NCBI GenBank assembly: GCA_020853885.1
Contig: JADYXZ010000019.1
Span: 1-64,000 of the forward strand
Reading direction: 5' to 3'
Origin: Bradyrhizobiaceae bacterium
GTDB lineage: Bacteria; Pseudomonadota; Alphaproteobacteria; Rhizobiales; Xanthobacteraceae
Length of the DNA: 64,000 nt
The translations under genes were made by a program, and so were the position numbers. A model generated the notes under the pieces. It was given only the letters and a program-made list of their open reading frames with translations, searched no databases and was not told where the DNA came from. This document shows positions 36,152 to 45,500 of this stretch, one piece after another; position 1 is the first letter of the stretch, and each line of letters begins with the position of its first letter.

Positions 36152-37323
36152 ATGGATCGAAGACCACGGATATCGTCGGCAGGGCTCAGGCGCTGTTCGA
36201 CGATCTGTCGTTCGAGGCGGCGCGCCAATGGAAGGCCGCACAACCGGGACGGAAGGTGGTCGGCTATATGCCGATCTATGTACCGCGCGAGCTGATTCAT
36301 GCCGCCGGGTTCCTCCCGCTCGGAGTTCTGGGTGGCGGAGATCAGCTCGAGGTCATTCACGGCGACGCATACTACCAGAGCTATATCTGCCGCATTCCGC
36401 GCTCGACGATCGAGCTCGGCGTTTCGGGACGGCTCGACTTCGTGGACGGCATGCTGTTCCCGTCGATCTGCGACGTGATCCGCAATCTGTCCGGCATGTG
36501 GAAGATGATGTTTCCGAACGTCTATGTTCGGTACTTCGACGTGCCGCAGAATTACCGGGATGAGATCGGCGGCAACTACTACGTCAATGAGCTCGCCGAG
36601 CTCCTGCACGATCTGGGCGAGCTGCGCGGAAAGCCGGTTACCGACGACGATCTCCGCCATTCGATCGCGGTGTACAACGAGAACCGGCGGCTCGTGCGCG
36701 ATCTCTATACCTATCGCGCGCAGTATCCCTGGCAGGCGCCCGCGCCCGAGGTGTACCTCATTCTGCGCGCCGGACTTGTGCTGCCGGTGGAAGAGCATTC
36801 GCAGATGATCCGCGACTACCTCGCCGCCGCGCGCGACGAGGAACGTGCCCGGCGCGACAATTGCCGCGTCGTGCTGACGGGCGTGTTCTGCGAGCAGCCG
36901 CCGCTCAACCTGATCAAGTCGCTGGAGCTCGCCGGCTGCTACGTGGTCGACGACGACCTGCTCCTGGTGACGCGCTGGCTCACCGGCGACGTTCCCATCG
37001 AGGGCCCGCCGCTGCAGAATCTCGCGCATGCGTTCCTGCATCACTCCGAATCCACCGCCGCCAAGTACGAGCCGGATCTGAAGGAGAAGGGGCAGCACCT
37101 TGTGCGCGCCGTGCGCCGCTCGGGTGCCGAAGGCGTGATCTTTGCCTGCCCGAGCTTCTGCGATCCGGCGCTGCTGGACCGTCCGATGCTCCAGCACGTG
37201 CTGAAGGATGCGGACATTCCCTTCATCGCCTTCAAGTACGCGGAGAATTCCGGGCAGATGCAGCCCATCCGCGAGCAGGCCGGAACTTTCGCCGATTCCA
37301 TCAAACTGTGGAGCGGAACATGA
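36136..37323 (+). CDS. bcrC: Benzoyl-CoA reductase subunit C
   Basis: The product has 395 residues and belongs to the 2-hydroxyglutaryl-CoA dehydratase D-component family that holds the catalytic FeS half of ATP-dependent benzoyl-CoA reductase. It includes PRELIHAAGFLPLGVLGGGD and the C-terminal FACPSFCDPALLDRPML with cluster cysteines. BcrB and BcrC bind benzoyl-CoA and accept electrons from BcrA and BcrD. Length and order (C-B-A-D) match the Thauera type. Its stop overlaps the bcrB start (ATGA). Confidence 0.93.
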   Translation: MATSLNGSKTTDIVGRAQALFDDLSFEAARQWKAAQPGRKVVGYMPIYVPRELIHAAGFLPLGVLGGGDQLEVIHGDAYYQSYICRIPRSTIELGVSGRLDFVDGMLFPSICDVIRNLSGMWKMMFPNVYVRYFDVPQNYRDEIGGNYYVNELAELLHDLGELRGKPVTDDDLRHSIAVYNENRRLVRDLYTYRAQYPWQAPAPEVYLILRAGLVLPVEEHSQMIRDYLAAARDEERARRDNCRVVLTGVFCEQPPLNLIKSLELAGCYVVDDDLLLVTRWLTGDVPIEGPPLQNLAHAFLHHSESTAAKYEPDLKEKGQHLVRAVRRSGAEGVIFACPSFCDPALLDRPMLQHVLKDADIPFIAFKYAENSGQMQPIREQAGTFADSIKLWSGT

Positions 37324-38633
37324 CGACGAAGATCGTGACCTCCAAGTCTGCGCCCGCCAAAGAGGTGGAAAAAGACGCTTCCATGGTGAAGCAAAAGGAG
37401 ATGATGGCTGCGCACTACGACCGGCTCACCAGCGCGCCCGAAACGGGCGAGAAGGTGTGCGCCACGTTCGTGCCCGGCAACCTCAATGAGCTGATCATGT
37501 GCTTCGGGCTGGTGAACAATCTCCCCGAAGTGAATGCGATCCAGAACGGCTTGCGCCGCCAGAGCGGGAGCTACGTGCTGGAGGCGGAGAAGATCGGCCA
37601 CTCCGAGGACGTGTGCACCTACGTGAAATCCGACGTCGGCATGATGGCCAAGGGGAACATCGCGCCGAACGGCAAGAAGTTTCCCAACCCGGACGTGTTG
37701 CTGCTCTCCTACACCGGCTGCTTCACCTTCATGAAGTGGTTCGAGCTGCTGCGCGAGCAATACAAGTGCGAGACGATCATGTTGCACACGCCCTACATGG
37801 GCGACGGCAAGATCACCAAGAACATGATCGAGTACATGGTCAAGCAGCTCAAGGACGACGTTATCCCGACCCTTGAGCGCATTTCCGGCGTCAAGTTCGA
37901 CATCGACCGCCTGCGCGAGAACCTGCGCAAGTCGACGCGGGCCGAGGACGACCTCGTGCGCGTGCTGCAGAGCGCCAAGAACAAGCCTTCGCCGATCGAC
38001 GGCTATTTCGGCGGCATCTATTACATCGGCCCGATCTTCGGCGCCTTCCGCGGCACCGACGACGCCATCGACTACTACCGCTTTCTGCGCGCCGAGGTCG
38101 AGGAGCGGCTTGCCGCCGGCAAGGGTCCGGTGACGCCCGACGGCGACATGCCGAAGGAAAGATATCGCCTCGTCGTCGAGGGGCCGCCGAACTACACGCA
38201 CTTCCGCCAGTTCTGGAAGATGTTCTACGACGAGGGCGCGGTCGTCGTCGCTTCGAGCTACAGCAAGGTCGGCGGCGTCTATGACTTCGGCTTCCGCCAC
38301 GACCCCGACAAGCCGCTCGAGACGCTCGCCGAGTATTGCCTCGGCGTTTACACCAACCGCAACCTGCCGCAGCGCATCGACATGCTGACCAACTATGTCA
38401 ACGAGTACGAGGCGGACGGCCTGCTGATCAACTCGATCAAGAGCTGCAACAGCTTCTCCGCCGGCCAGCTCCTTATCATGCGCGAGGTGGAGAAGCGCAC
38501 CGGCAAGCCCGCGGCCTTCGTCGAGTCCGATCTCGTCGATCCGCGCTATTTCTCCGCCGCCAACATCAAGAACCGGCTCGAAAGCTACTTCCAGATGATC
38601 GAGCAGAAGCGGGCAAGCGCCCGCGCCGCCTGA
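37320..38633 (+). CDS. bcrB: Benzoyl-CoA reductase subunit B
   Basis: The 437-residue partner of BcrC has the typical [20 protein letters not shown], a cysteine-bearing [17 protein letters not shown], and [16 protein letters not shown] near the C-terminus. BcrB/C carry the FeS cluster at which the aromatic ring is reduced by two single-electron steps. The ATG overlaps the bcrC stop. The first 25 residues are polar and lysine-rich, which is longer than strictly needed but keeps the family start. Confidence 0.93.
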   Translation: MTTKIVTSKSAPAKEVEKDASMVKQKEMMAAHYDRLTSAPETGEKVCATFVPGNLNELIMCFGLVNNLPEVNAIQNGLRRQSGSYVLEAEKIGHSEDVCTYVKSDVGMMAKGNIAPNGKKFPNPDVLLLSYTGCFTFMKWFELLREQYKCETIMLHTPYMGDGKITKNMIEYMVKQLKDDVIPTLERISGVKFDIDRLRENLRKSTRAEDDLVRVLQSAKNKPSPIDGYFGGIYYIGPIFGAFRGTDDAIDYYRFLRAEVEERLAAGKGPVTPDGDMPKERYRLVVEGPPNYTHFRQFWKMFYDEGAVVVASSYSKVGGVYDFGFRHDPDKPLETLAEYCLGVYTNRNLPQRIDMLTNYVNEYEADGLLINSIKSCNSFSAGQLLIMREVEKRTGKPAAFVESDLVDPRYFSAANIKNRLESYFQMIEQKRASARAA

Positions 38634-38646
38634 GGAGGCGCCTTCC

Positions 38647-39981
38647 ATGAAGACTTTTGTCGGTATCGACCTCGGCTCGACGACGACGAAGGCCGTTCTT
38701 CTTGACGAAGACAGCCAGATCATCGGCCGCGGCATCACCAACTCCCGCTCGAATTACGGAACCGCGGTACGCGTCGCCAGCCAGGAGGCGGTGATCGACG
38801 CCCGCTCGACCCTGTTCCGGCGTGCGCTCACCGAGGACGGCGGACTGGGAACGAACGTCGAGAACTTTCTCTCGTCGCTCGACCGGGCCGTTCGCCTCGA
38901 ACAATTCCTCGAGCAACTGGACGATCTGGAGGAGACCTGCTCGGGCCAAGTCAAGGGCGAGAGGTTCGCGAAGGTCGAGGCGGGCGTGCGCGAGGCGCTT
39001 GTCGAAGTCTTTCGCCGCCTGCGCGAGGAGGCGCCGGCTCTTTATGCGCCGGGCTCCAAGCGCAAGTCCGATTTCTTCCGCGATATTGCCGGTTCGCGCT
39101 ATCACACATTCGCCGAAGACATCGCCCGCGATGCGGGGCTGCCCTACGATCTCCTTCTCAATGTCTATGACAAATCGATCATCGAGGTTGAGAACCGTCC
39201 GCCTGCCGGCGATCCCCGCGACAAGTTCCGCCGCGCGCTGGCGCGCGTGATGGAGGAGGACGCCTCCTTCAAGTCGAATGCATCGGATCTGCTACCGATC
39301 TTCGAGCGGACGCTGGCGATCGAGCTCGACGAGACGTATCTGGTGGGCACGGGATACGGGCGCGTGACGCTTCCTTTCTCCAAGGAGCATATTCGTTCGG
39401 AAATCCTGTGCCACGGCCTCGGCGCCCACATGATGTACCCGAAGACGCGCACGGTGCTCGACATCGGCGGCCAGGACACCAAGGGCATCCAGGTCGATCC
39501 CAGCGGGATCGTCGAGAACTTCCAGATGAACGACCGTTGTGCGGCCGGCTGCGGGCGTTACCTCGGCTACATCGCCGACGAGATGAACATGGGCCTGCAT
39601 GAGCTGGGCCCGCTGGCGATGAAGTCCGATCGCCCGGCGCGCATCAACTCGACCTGCACGGTGTTCGCCGGCGCGGAGCTGCGCGACCGTCTGTCCCTCG
39701 GCGAGAAGCGGGAAGACATCCTGGCCGGGCTCCACCGCGCCATCATCCTTCGCGCGATCTCCATCATCTCGCGCTCCGGCGGCGTCACCGACGAGTTCAC
39801 CTTCACCGGCGGCGTGGCCAAGAACGAGGCCGCGGTGCGGGAACTGCGGAAGCTCATCAAGGAGAACTACGGCGACGTCACGATCAACATCAATCCCGAT
39901 TCGATCTATACTGGCGCGCTCGGAGGGGCAGAATTCGCACGGCGCGCGCATTTCTCAGAACCCGACGGGAGCAACGCATGA
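38647..39981 (+). CDS. bcrA: Benzoyl-CoA reductase subunit A (ATP-binding)
   Basis: This is a 444-residue ASKHA-fold ATPase. The phosphate-1 loop [15 protein letters not shown] is at the N-terminus, the phosphate-2 loop is [14 protein letters not shown], and the cluster cysteines lie near [12 protein letters not shown]. With BcrD it couples ATP hydrolysis to electron transfer from ferredoxin to BcrBC. Its stop overlaps the bcrD start. The size is the usual for BcrA/BadF. Confidence 0.93.
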   Translation: MKTFVGIDLGSTTTKAVLLDEDSQIIGRGITNSRSNYGTAVRVASQEAVIDARSTLFRRALTEDGGLGTNVENFLSSLDRAVRLEQFLEQLDDLEETCSGQVKGERFAKVEAGVREALVEVFRRLREEAPALYAPGSKRKSDFFRDIAGSRYHTFAEDIARDAGLPYDLLLNVYDKSIIEVENRPPAGDPRDKFRRALARVMEEDASFKSNASDLLPIFERTLAIELDETYLVGTGYGRVTLPFSKEHIRSEILCHGLGAHMMYPKTRTVLDIGGQDTKGIQVDPSGIVENFQMNDRCAAGCGRYLGYIADEMNMGLHELGPLAMKSDRPARINSTCTVFAGAELRDRLSLGEKREDILAGLHRAIILRAISIISRSGGVTDEFTFTGGVAKNEAAVRELRKLIKENYGDVTININPDSIYTGALGGAEFARRAHFSEPDGSNA

Positions 39982-40823
39982 CCATCGCAGCGGGAATCGA
40001 TATCGGCACGGGCGCGATCAAGGCGGCGCTGTTCAAGGTCGAGAACGGCGAGGAGAAGTGGCTGGCGCGCTATATGACGCGCATCCGCCAGCGCGATCCG
40101 ATTGAGCTGGCCCGGGTCGCTTACGACGCCGTTCTCGAAGACGCAAAGCTCCGGCCTGAAGACGTCGACTACGTCGCCACGACCGGCGAGGGCGAAAGCG
40201 TTCCCTTCCATACCGGGCATTTCTACTCGATGACCACGCATGCGCGCGGCGCCCGATATCTCGACGAGGAGTCCCGCGCGGTCCTCGACATTGGCGCGCT
40301 GCACGGCCGGGCGATCTCGATCGACGACCGCGGTAAGGTCTTGAGTTACAAGATGACGAGCCAGTGCGCTTCGGGATCGGGACAGTTCCTCGAGAACATC
40401 GCCCGCTATCTCGGCATCGCGCAGGAGGACATCGGCACGCTCTCGGCCCAGGCGGACAATCCGGAGGTCGTCTCCAGCATTTGTGCCGTGCTCGCGGAGA
40501 CCGACGTCATCAACATGGTCTCCCGCGGCATCTCCGCGCCGAACATCGTCAAGGGGATTCATCTCTCGATGGCGGCGCGGCTATCGAAGCTCTTGAAGTC
40601 GATCGGCGCGACCAGCGGCGTCGTGATGCTGACGGGGGGATTGGCGCTCGACAAGGGATTGGTCGCCGCGCTCGAAGAGGATATCTCGCACATCAAGGAC
40701 ATGAAGTCGGCGGTGCGCAGCCATCCGGACTCGATCTACGCAGGCGCGATCGGAGCCGCCCTGTGGGGAGCATTCAGACACGAGAAGCTGGCTGCGCTGG
40801 GCAATCTGCCGAGCGCAGCTTGA
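39978..40823 (+). CDS. bcrD: Benzoyl-CoA reductase subunit D (ATP-binding)
   Basis: The 281-residue ASKHA ATPase has [15 protein letters not shown] at the N-terminus, [14 protein letters not shown] as the second phosphate loop, and the FeS region [19 protein letters not shown]. It forms the electron-activating module with BcrA, bridging one [4Fe-4S] cluster. The length is close to known BcrD proteins. It is followed 13 bp later by the ferredoxin gene. Confidence 0.93.
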   Translation: MTIAAGIDIGTGAIKAALFKVENGEEKWLARYMTRIRQRDPIELARVAYDAVLEDAKLRPEDVDYVATTGEGESVPFHTGHFYSMTTHARGARYLDEESRAVLDIGALHGRAISIDDRGKVLSYKMTSQCASGSGQFLENIARYLGIAQEDIGTLSAQADNPEVVSSICAVLAETDVINMVSRGISAPNIVKGIHLSMAARLSKLLKSIGATSGVVMLTGGLALDKGLVAALEEDISHIKDMKSAVRSHPDSIYAGAIGAALWGAFRHEKLAALGNLPSAA

Positions 40824-40836
40824 AGGAGGGATTATC

Positions 40837-41082
40837 ATGGCGTTGATGATTACGGATGCTTGCACGGCCTGTGACGCGTGCGAGCCGGTCTGTCCGAACA
40901 AGGCGATTTCGGCGGGCGATCCGATCTATGTGATCGATCCGTTGAAGTGCACGGAGTGCGTCGGCGCAGAGGACGAGCCGCAGTGCAAGCTGGTTTGCCC
41001 GGCCGACTGCATCGTTCCACATCCCGATTGGGTCGAGAGCCAGGACGACCTGCTGAAGAAGTACCAGGAGCTGCATGCGTGA
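40837..41082 (+). CDS. fdx: 2[4Fe-4S] ferredoxin of the benzoyl-CoA pathway
   Basis: The 81-residue protein has two clusters: C9-C12-C15-C19 (CTACDACEPVC) and C38-C41-C50-C54, the second with the eight-residue insertion between its second and third cysteines typical of low-potential Alvin-type ferredoxins. C58 may complete the first cluster. It is the electron donor to BcrABCD, reduced by KorAB and perhaps IorAB. AAGGAGGG precedes the ATG. Confidence 0.93.
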   Translation: MALMITDACTACDACEPVCPNKAISAGDPIYVIDPLKCTECVGAEDEPQCKLVCPADCIVPHPDWVESQDDLLKKYQELHA

Positions 41083-41084
41083 GC

Positions 41085-41594
41085 ATGGAGATGAATTTCT
41101 CGAACAGGATCAGCCAGATCCTGCACGACGAGCACGGTGCGACCGTCGCCCTGATGGAGCGGCTTGAGCAGCTGGTGACGCGTCACAAGCCGGCCAATCC
41201 GCCGGATACCGGCGACCGCGCCGTCGTGCAGTTGCTGTCCGACCTCGCCGCCAGCATGGAGGCGGAGGTCGAACGGCACTTCGCGTTCGAGGAAGAGCAC
41301 ATCTTCACGTATCTGAGCACGATGGGCGACGACGCGATCAGCGCGCATCTGACGGAAGAGCATGCGGCGATCCGGCCGCTGGGAACGCGCATCGCGACCC
41401 TCTGCCGCGAAGCGGCGGCGCAGGGATTCGACGACGCGAGGTGGCAGGAATTCCGCCGCGTCGGCCTGGAACTGACCGAGCGCATGCTTGCGCACGTCCA
41501 GAAAGAGGAGATGGCGTTGCTGCCGGTTCTGGAAGAGAATCTGGATCCGGAAACCGAAGCGCTGCTCCTCCAGCAATATACAGAGGAGGCATAG
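41085..41594 (+). CDS. Hemerythrin HHE domain protein
   Basis: The 169-residue four-helix protein has the hemerythrin ligands HDEHGAT, HFAFEEEHIF (HxxxE), HLTEEHAAIR (HxxxH) and HVQKEEMALL, where Glu rather than Asp closes the set. It begins three bases after the ferredoxin stop; a GTG six bases earlier is an alternative start. It is co-transcribed with benzoyl-CoA reductase. A role in O2 or NO binding, or FeS repair, close to that very oxygen-sensitive enzyme is plausible but not shown. Confidence 0.85.
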   Translation: MEMNFSNRISQILHDEHGATVALMERLEQLVTRHKPANPPDTGDRAVVQLLSDLAASMEAEVERHFAFEEEHIFTYLSTMGDDAISAHLTEEHAAIRPLGTRIATLCREAAAQGFDDARWQEFRRVGLELTERMLAHVQKEEMALLPVLEENLDPETEALLLQQYTEEA

Positions 41595-41599
41595 GGTCC

Positions 41600-42091
41600 A
41601 TGGGGCAACGACCGGCAGCTTCCGGCCATCGTGTGCGTCCGCTGACGAAAGACGATCTGGAGGCGGTCGTGGCGATCGACCGCGCGGACAGCGGCAGTGG
41701 CCGCAGACGTTTCTTCGAAAAGCGCCTCGCCGCGGTGCATGAGAATCCCGACGACTTCGTCCACGTCGGCGTGATGGACGGTGATGCGCTATGCGGCTTT
41801 GCAATCGCCCATGTCCTGCGCGGAGAGTTCGGCCGCGAAGGCGCGATTGCCGTGCTCGATGCACTGGCCGTCGATCCTGCGAAACGGAATCGCGGTATCG
41901 GACAGGTGCTGGTGAAGGAGCTTGACGCGCATCTTCAGCGAGCCGGCGTGCGATTGCTTCACTCCCAGATCGATTGGCGGCGTCACGATCTCGCGCGGTT
42001 CTTCGCTGCGGCAGGATTTTCGCTCGCTCCTCGCATGGCATTGGAGCGATCGGTTGCGGCGCCCCTGCATGAGGTCGTCGAAGAGGTGTGA
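41600..42091 (+). CDS. GNAT-family N-acetyltransferase (first of three)
   Basis: The 163-residue GNAT domain has the acetyl-CoA-binding motif A in LAVDPAKRNRGIGQVLVKEL and an EFG motif before it. It probably acetylates a protein or small amine. It lies six bases after the hemerythrin stop in the bcr operon. It shares the EFG-then-VDP layout with the next gene and with the GNAT encoded at 44379-45005, so the three are related. Lysine acetylation of aryl-CoA ligases controls anaerobic benzoate use in R. palustris, which offers a likely role. Confidence 0.82.
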   Translation: MGQRPAASGHRVRPLTKDDLEAVVAIDRADSGSGRRRFFEKRLAAVHENPDDFVHVGVMDGDALCGFAIAHVLRGEFGREGAIAVLDALAVDPAKRNRGIGQVLVKELDAHLQRAGVRLLHSQIDWRRHDLARFFAAAGFSLAPRMALERSVAAPLHEVVEEV

Positions 42092-42106
42092 GCATCGGAA
42101 ACACCA

Positions 42107-42652
42107 ATGACTAGGCACAAGAATCTGACGGTTCCTCAACAGCTTGGAGCTGACGCGGAGGTGAACTACGGCAAGCCGGCTGCGCCGGACTTCGGCCCGC
42201 TGGCGCGCGATCGCATTCCTGTCCGCACGATGACGGAAAGCGACCTGCAAGCGCTGATCACGATCGACAACCGGATCACCGGCTTTGATCGAACCGCCTA
42301 TTTCCGACGGAAGCTCGCCGAAGCCCTCCGCGAGTCGGATATCCGAGTCTCCCTGGTTGCCGAGCTGGATGGCGGTCCTGTCGGGTTCGTCATGGCCCGC
42401 GTCGACCTCGGCGAGTTCGGCCGCGTTGAGCCGGCCGCCGTGCTGGACACGATCGGGGTCGACCCGGACTATCGGCAGCGGGGAATAGGCAGGGCGCTGC
42501 TGTCGCAGCTTCTGATGAATCTGGCAACGCTCCGCATCGAAAGCGTCCGCACGGAAATCGACTGGAACGACCGCGAGCTGCTCGGCTACCTCGACCACTG
42601 CGGCTTCCGGCCGTCGCAACGGCTCTGCTTCGAGCACGTCGTCGGAGTTTGA
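42107..42652 (+). CDS. GNAT-family N-acetyltransferase (second of three)
   Basis: The 181-residue protein has motif A in GVDPDYRQRGIGRALLSQLL and GEFGRVEPAAVLDT before it. An N-terminal stretch of about 35 residues precedes the GNAT core (PVRTMTESDLQALITIDNR). It is adjacent to the first GNAT gene with 15 bp between. It is the last gene of the plus-strand bcr operon before a convergent membrane-protein gene. The substrate is unknown; a protein target in aromatic catabolism is the best inference. Confidence 0.82.
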   Translation: MTRHKNLTVPQQLGADAEVNYGKPAAPDFGPLARDRIPVRTMTESDLQALITIDNRITGFDRTAYFRRKLAEALRESDIRVSLVAELDGGPVGFVMARVDLGEFGRVEPAAVLDTIGVDPDYRQRGIGRALLSQLLMNLATLRIESVRTEIDWNDRELLGYLDHCGFRPSQRLCFEHVVGV

Positions 42653-42734
42653 ATTTCGATTGAGCGGCTGTCGCGCCGTGTGCGGGTGCCGATGCCTGCA
42701 TACATGCGTGCGGGCAGGGAAGGCGGTGTCGTCG

Positions 42735-44015
42735 TCAGCGGGGCGTCTGTGCGCGGAGGAGACGCCAGGTAATTTCACCCACGAACCAGGCGAACGCAGC
42801 CGCGCCGAGAACGCCGATCGCGCTGCCGGCGCGTGCGAGCGCCTCCATGTCGAGGAGGATGCCCGTCGCGACGATGAGAACGGCGGCCGCATGACACGCT
42901 GCATGCAGTTTTAGCGGCGCCGAGCCGGCAAGCTCGGACAGGAGCATCGGCGCGCTGCCGGCGGACGGGCCGGCGTGCATCGATGCGAGGAACGGCAGGA
43001 TCCGCTGCAATATGCCGAGAAGGAACGTCAGCAGCCAGCCGACAAAGAGCAGGAAGCCGAAGGCGGTTTGTCCATTGGGTCCTGCAAGGCCGTAGAGCGC
43101 TGCCAAGCCGGCAACCAGGGTGACCGGCAGCATGACCCAGGCTCCGCGGATCAGCATGAACGACAGCCCGAGGCGCTTGCGCATCCCGCTTTTCAGGACG
43201 CGCAGCATCAAGTGGAGATGCAGGGCCGCGGCGCACAGGCCGATCAGCGCCGCGAGCGCGAGCACGGCGGTTTGGTCCGCCAGAGCGCCGATGCCGCCGA
43301 GCGCTACTGCAGAGGCCGCCAACGCAAAAGAAATAACGGACAGCCGGTGCGGAGGGGCGGGCGCGAGCGCGAACATCGGGATCAGCACATGGCTGAATCC
43401 CATTGCGAGCAGTCCCATGAAGCCAAACCCGCCGAGGATCACGTGCGTCAGTGCGAATGCGCCGTGGTTTGGCAGGATGCCGATCTGGTAATTCAAAGCG
43501 AGCGTCCCCCCCGCTCCGGCGAGCAGGACAAGTGCGGCAAGTGCAGCCCAGCCATATGCGGAAACCACGCGGAGATTGCCGGCGCGTTTCAGGTTGTCGG
43601 CGAAGAGCCCCGTGAACAGGAGCAGGCCGACGATCGTCAGGACGGCTGCGGCAACCATCGCCTGCGGCTCCGACAGGTACATGGCCGCGGCCAGGAGCGC
43701 CGTTCCGGGAACGACCAGCCAGAAGACAAGCTTGATCGGCCAGATCGCCGCGAGGACCCGGCGCGTAGCGACCGGCAGGAGTTGCGCGGATGCGCCGATA
43801 GCGGCGATCGTCAGTACGCCGAGGGTCAGCAGGTGAACCGCGGCGAGCGCCGGTCCCGGCCCGCCGCGGAAACCGACGACCATCTCGGCATTCGCGAACA
43901 GCGTCAGCCAGAACAATATGTGAAAGACGGCTGCGGAGACGAAAAAGCGGAACGGCACGGAGGCCGGGAGGAGCCTGCCTTTTGCTCCGCCAAGAAAGCT
44001 GGCAGCGAGCGCCAT
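42735..44015 (-). CDS. Polytopic membrane protein, NnrS-/heme-copper-like, unassigned
   Basis: The 426-residue protein is almost wholly hydrophobic, with about 12 membrane segments. Several histidines lie in or near helices: AVHLLTLGVLTIAAIG, NHGAFALTHVILGGFG, MGFSHVLIPMF, ALHLHLMLRV and LKLHAACHAA. This recalls NnrS-type or heme-copper subunit-I-like proteins, but I cannot place it surely. The gene is one base from the DUF2249 gene and probably co-transcribed with it. Such pairs occur near denitrification genes, which fits the NOR-like operon nearby. A heme-binding or NO-response role is inferred. Confidence 0.65.
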   Translation of the reverse strand: MALAASFLGGAKGRLLPASVPFRFFVSAAVFHILFWLTLFANAEMVVGFRGGPGPALAAVHLLTLGVLTIAAIGASAQLLPVATRRVLAAIWPIKLVFWLVVPGTALLAAAMYLSEPQAMVAAAVLTIVGLLLFTGLFADNLKRAGNLRVVSAYGWAALAALVLLAGAGGTLALNYQIGILPNHGAFALTHVILGGFGFMGLLAMGFSHVLIPMFALAPAPPHRLSVISFALAASAVALGGIGALADQTAVLALAALIGLCAAALHLHLMLRVLKSGMRKRLGLSFMLIRGAWVMLPVTLVAGLAALYGLAGPNGQTAFGFLLFVGWLLTFLLGILQRILPFLASMHAGPSAGSAPMLLSELAGSAPLKLHAACHAAAVLIVATGILLDMEALARAGSAIGVLGAAAFAWFVGEITWRLLRAQTPR

Positions 44016-44016
44016 T

Positions 44017-44298
44017 TCAGATACGGACCATTCGCAGCCTTACCTCGTCCTCGGCGGAAAGGGGCTCGCCGGTCGCAGGTAAGATTTCGAATGCCCATCC
44101 TCGCTCATTGAGTTCGGGATACAGAAAGATCGGCTCCCGATCGAGATGGGCGATGAGCGCGGTCTCGATCATCCCGCCGTCGATCAGCTGCAGAATGGCC
44201 AGCATCGGTTCCGGAGGCTCCAGCCCGCGAACGTCGATATGCACGGCCTCCGGTGTTTCCCAGATGCGCGGGCTATCCGTCGGTCGAGTACTGCACAC
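44017..44298 (-). CDS. DUF2249 domain protein
   Basis: The 93-residue product has the DUF2249 pattern: HIDVRGLEPPEPMLAILQLI, EPIFLYPELNERGW and a short C-terminus. The start is a GTG at 44298 with GGAAGG ten bases upstream. The family is often seen beside hemerythrins, nitrite reductase or NnrS genes, but its function is unknown; the fold resembles sulfur-relay TusA-like proteins. It precedes the polytopic membrane-protein gene by one base. Confidence 0.8.
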   Translation of the reverse strand: MCSTRPTDSPRIWETPEAVHIDVRGLEPPEPMLAILQLIDGGMIETALIAHLDREPIFLYPELNERGWAFEILPATGEPLSAEDEVRLRMVRI

Positions 44299-44378
44299 GC
44301 CGTGCGATCCTTCCGTAGCCTTACGCTCAATTCAGTACTACAATACTAAATTATGCGCTATGATGAAATCGATCGATC

Positions 44379-45005
44379 ATGAGCAGGCGAAAACTTGGAC
44401 GTGAAACCGGTGTGAGGGCGCAGGTGGGCGCCGGCGGTCGTCGAGTTGCGGCCGACGGCGGGGGCGGCCGCACGCGAACGCTTTCCCGGAACCGAGTGCC
44501 CCATGCGGTCGAATCGGCGGTCGATATCAAGACACGCGCGCCGGCGGAGAAGTCGGTGCGGGTGCGTCGTGTGAAGGCTACGGATATTCCGCAGGTCGTC
44601 GCGCTCGATCAGCAGATCACAGGCATCGGCAAGGCTGAATACTGGCGCGACCTGTACGCGCGCTATGGAAAGCGTCGCCTCGCCGAACGCTTCTTCTTTG
44701 TCGCCGAGCCGAGCGGCAAGCGGGCCGGCAAGAATATCCTCGGATTTGTCATCGGCGAAATTCGCGCCTGGGAGTTCGGCTCGGCGCCTTGCGGTTGGGT
44801 GTTCGCCATGTCCGTCGATCCCGACACCCGGTTGCACGGCGTTGGCAAATCCCTGCTTGACGCGATCTCGTTCGAGTTCAGGAAAGCCGGCGTATCCAAG
44901 ATGCGGACGATGGTCGCGCGGGACAATCGCCTGCATCTCCTGTTCTTTCGCAGCCAGGAAATGGCGGCCGGCCCCTACCTTCAGCTCGAGAAGGAACTCG
45001 ACTGA
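44379..45005 (+). CDS. GNAT-family N-acetyltransferase (third of three)
   Basis: The 208-residue protein has a basic, probably disordered N-terminus of about 55 residues and a GNAT core with motif A in SVDPDTRLHGVGKSLLDAI and IRAWEFGSAP before it. It lies 57 bp before an Rrf2-type regulator gene on the same strand. It is related to the GNATs of the bcr operon, but separated from them by a convergent pair of genes. The target is unknown. Confidence 0.8.
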   Translation: MSRRKLGRETGVRAQVGAGGRRVAADGGGGRTRTLSRNRVPHAVESAVDIKTRAPAEKSVRVRRVKATDIPQVVALDQQITGIGKAEYWRDLYARYGKRRLAERFFFVAEPSGKRAGKNILGFVIGEIRAWEFGSAPCGWVFAMSVDPDTRLHGVGKSLLDAISFEFRKAGVSKMRTMVARDNRLHLLFFRSQEMAAGPYLQLEKELD

Positions 45006-45062
45006 TCTTCCGCCCCGCAGCACGTTGTTCAAGGTGACGGATCCGATGAGACTAGAAGTGTC

Positions 45063-45491
45063 ATGAAGCTCCAGGTCTCAACCCGGCTTGCGATCTTCGC
45101 CTTGCTGCATCTGGCCGGCCGGCCCGACGAGCAATTGTCCGTTTCCGACATCGGCGACAAGTACGGCATCTCCAGTCATCATCTGGCCAAGGTCATGCAC
45201 GCGCTGGGACGCGCGGGGCTCGTGCGGGCCGTGCGCGGCGCAAGAGGCGGCTATCAGTTCAGCGGAAATGCGAGCCGCACCACGTTGCTCGACGTGGTTC
45301 AGTTGTTCGAGGATTGGGCGTCGCCCCACGCGATATCGGGGATTGACGGACGAACGAACGAGGCCTGGGCGCTGAGCAAGGTCGTTGCGGAAATCGACGA
45401 GATCGCCCAGGCAACCCTGGGGTCGATCACGATCGCGACCATGCTCAAGTTGATCGATCGGCGCAGGCACGAGCAGAAGCGCTCGACGTGA
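45063..45491 (+). CDS. Rrf2-family transcriptional regulator without cysteines
   Basis: The 142-residue protein starts with the Rrf2 opening (MKLQVSTRLAIFALLHLAG) and has a winged helix with SDIGDKYGISSHHLAKVMHAL and VRAVRGARGGYQF. No cysteine is present anywhere, whereas IscR, NsrR and RirA use three to bind an FeS cluster. It therefore either lost cluster sensing or senses otherwise. It sits between GNAT3 and the NOR-like operon and might control either. NO-responsive control by an NsrR-like protein would be expected to need cysteines, so this role is doubtful. Confidence 0.85.
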   Translation: MKLQVSTRLAIFALLHLAGRPDEQLSVSDIGDKYGISSHHLAKVMHALGRAGLVRAVRGARGGYQFSGNASRTTLLDVVQLFEDWASPHAISGIDGRTNEAWALSKVVAEIDEIAQATLGSITIATMLKLIDRRRHEQKRST

Positions 45492-45500
45492 GCGCGGATA

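Noticed and set aside
33112..40823. Reading the bcr operon as badDEFG with the Rhodopseudomonas cyclohexene route
   Set aside because: dch, had and oah are all present beside bcrCBAD, which marks the diene route.
44287..44339. Two AGTACT motifs (44287-44292 and 44334-44339) as an Rrf2 operator
   Set aside because: Six-base palindromes are too short, and the flanks do not match between copies.
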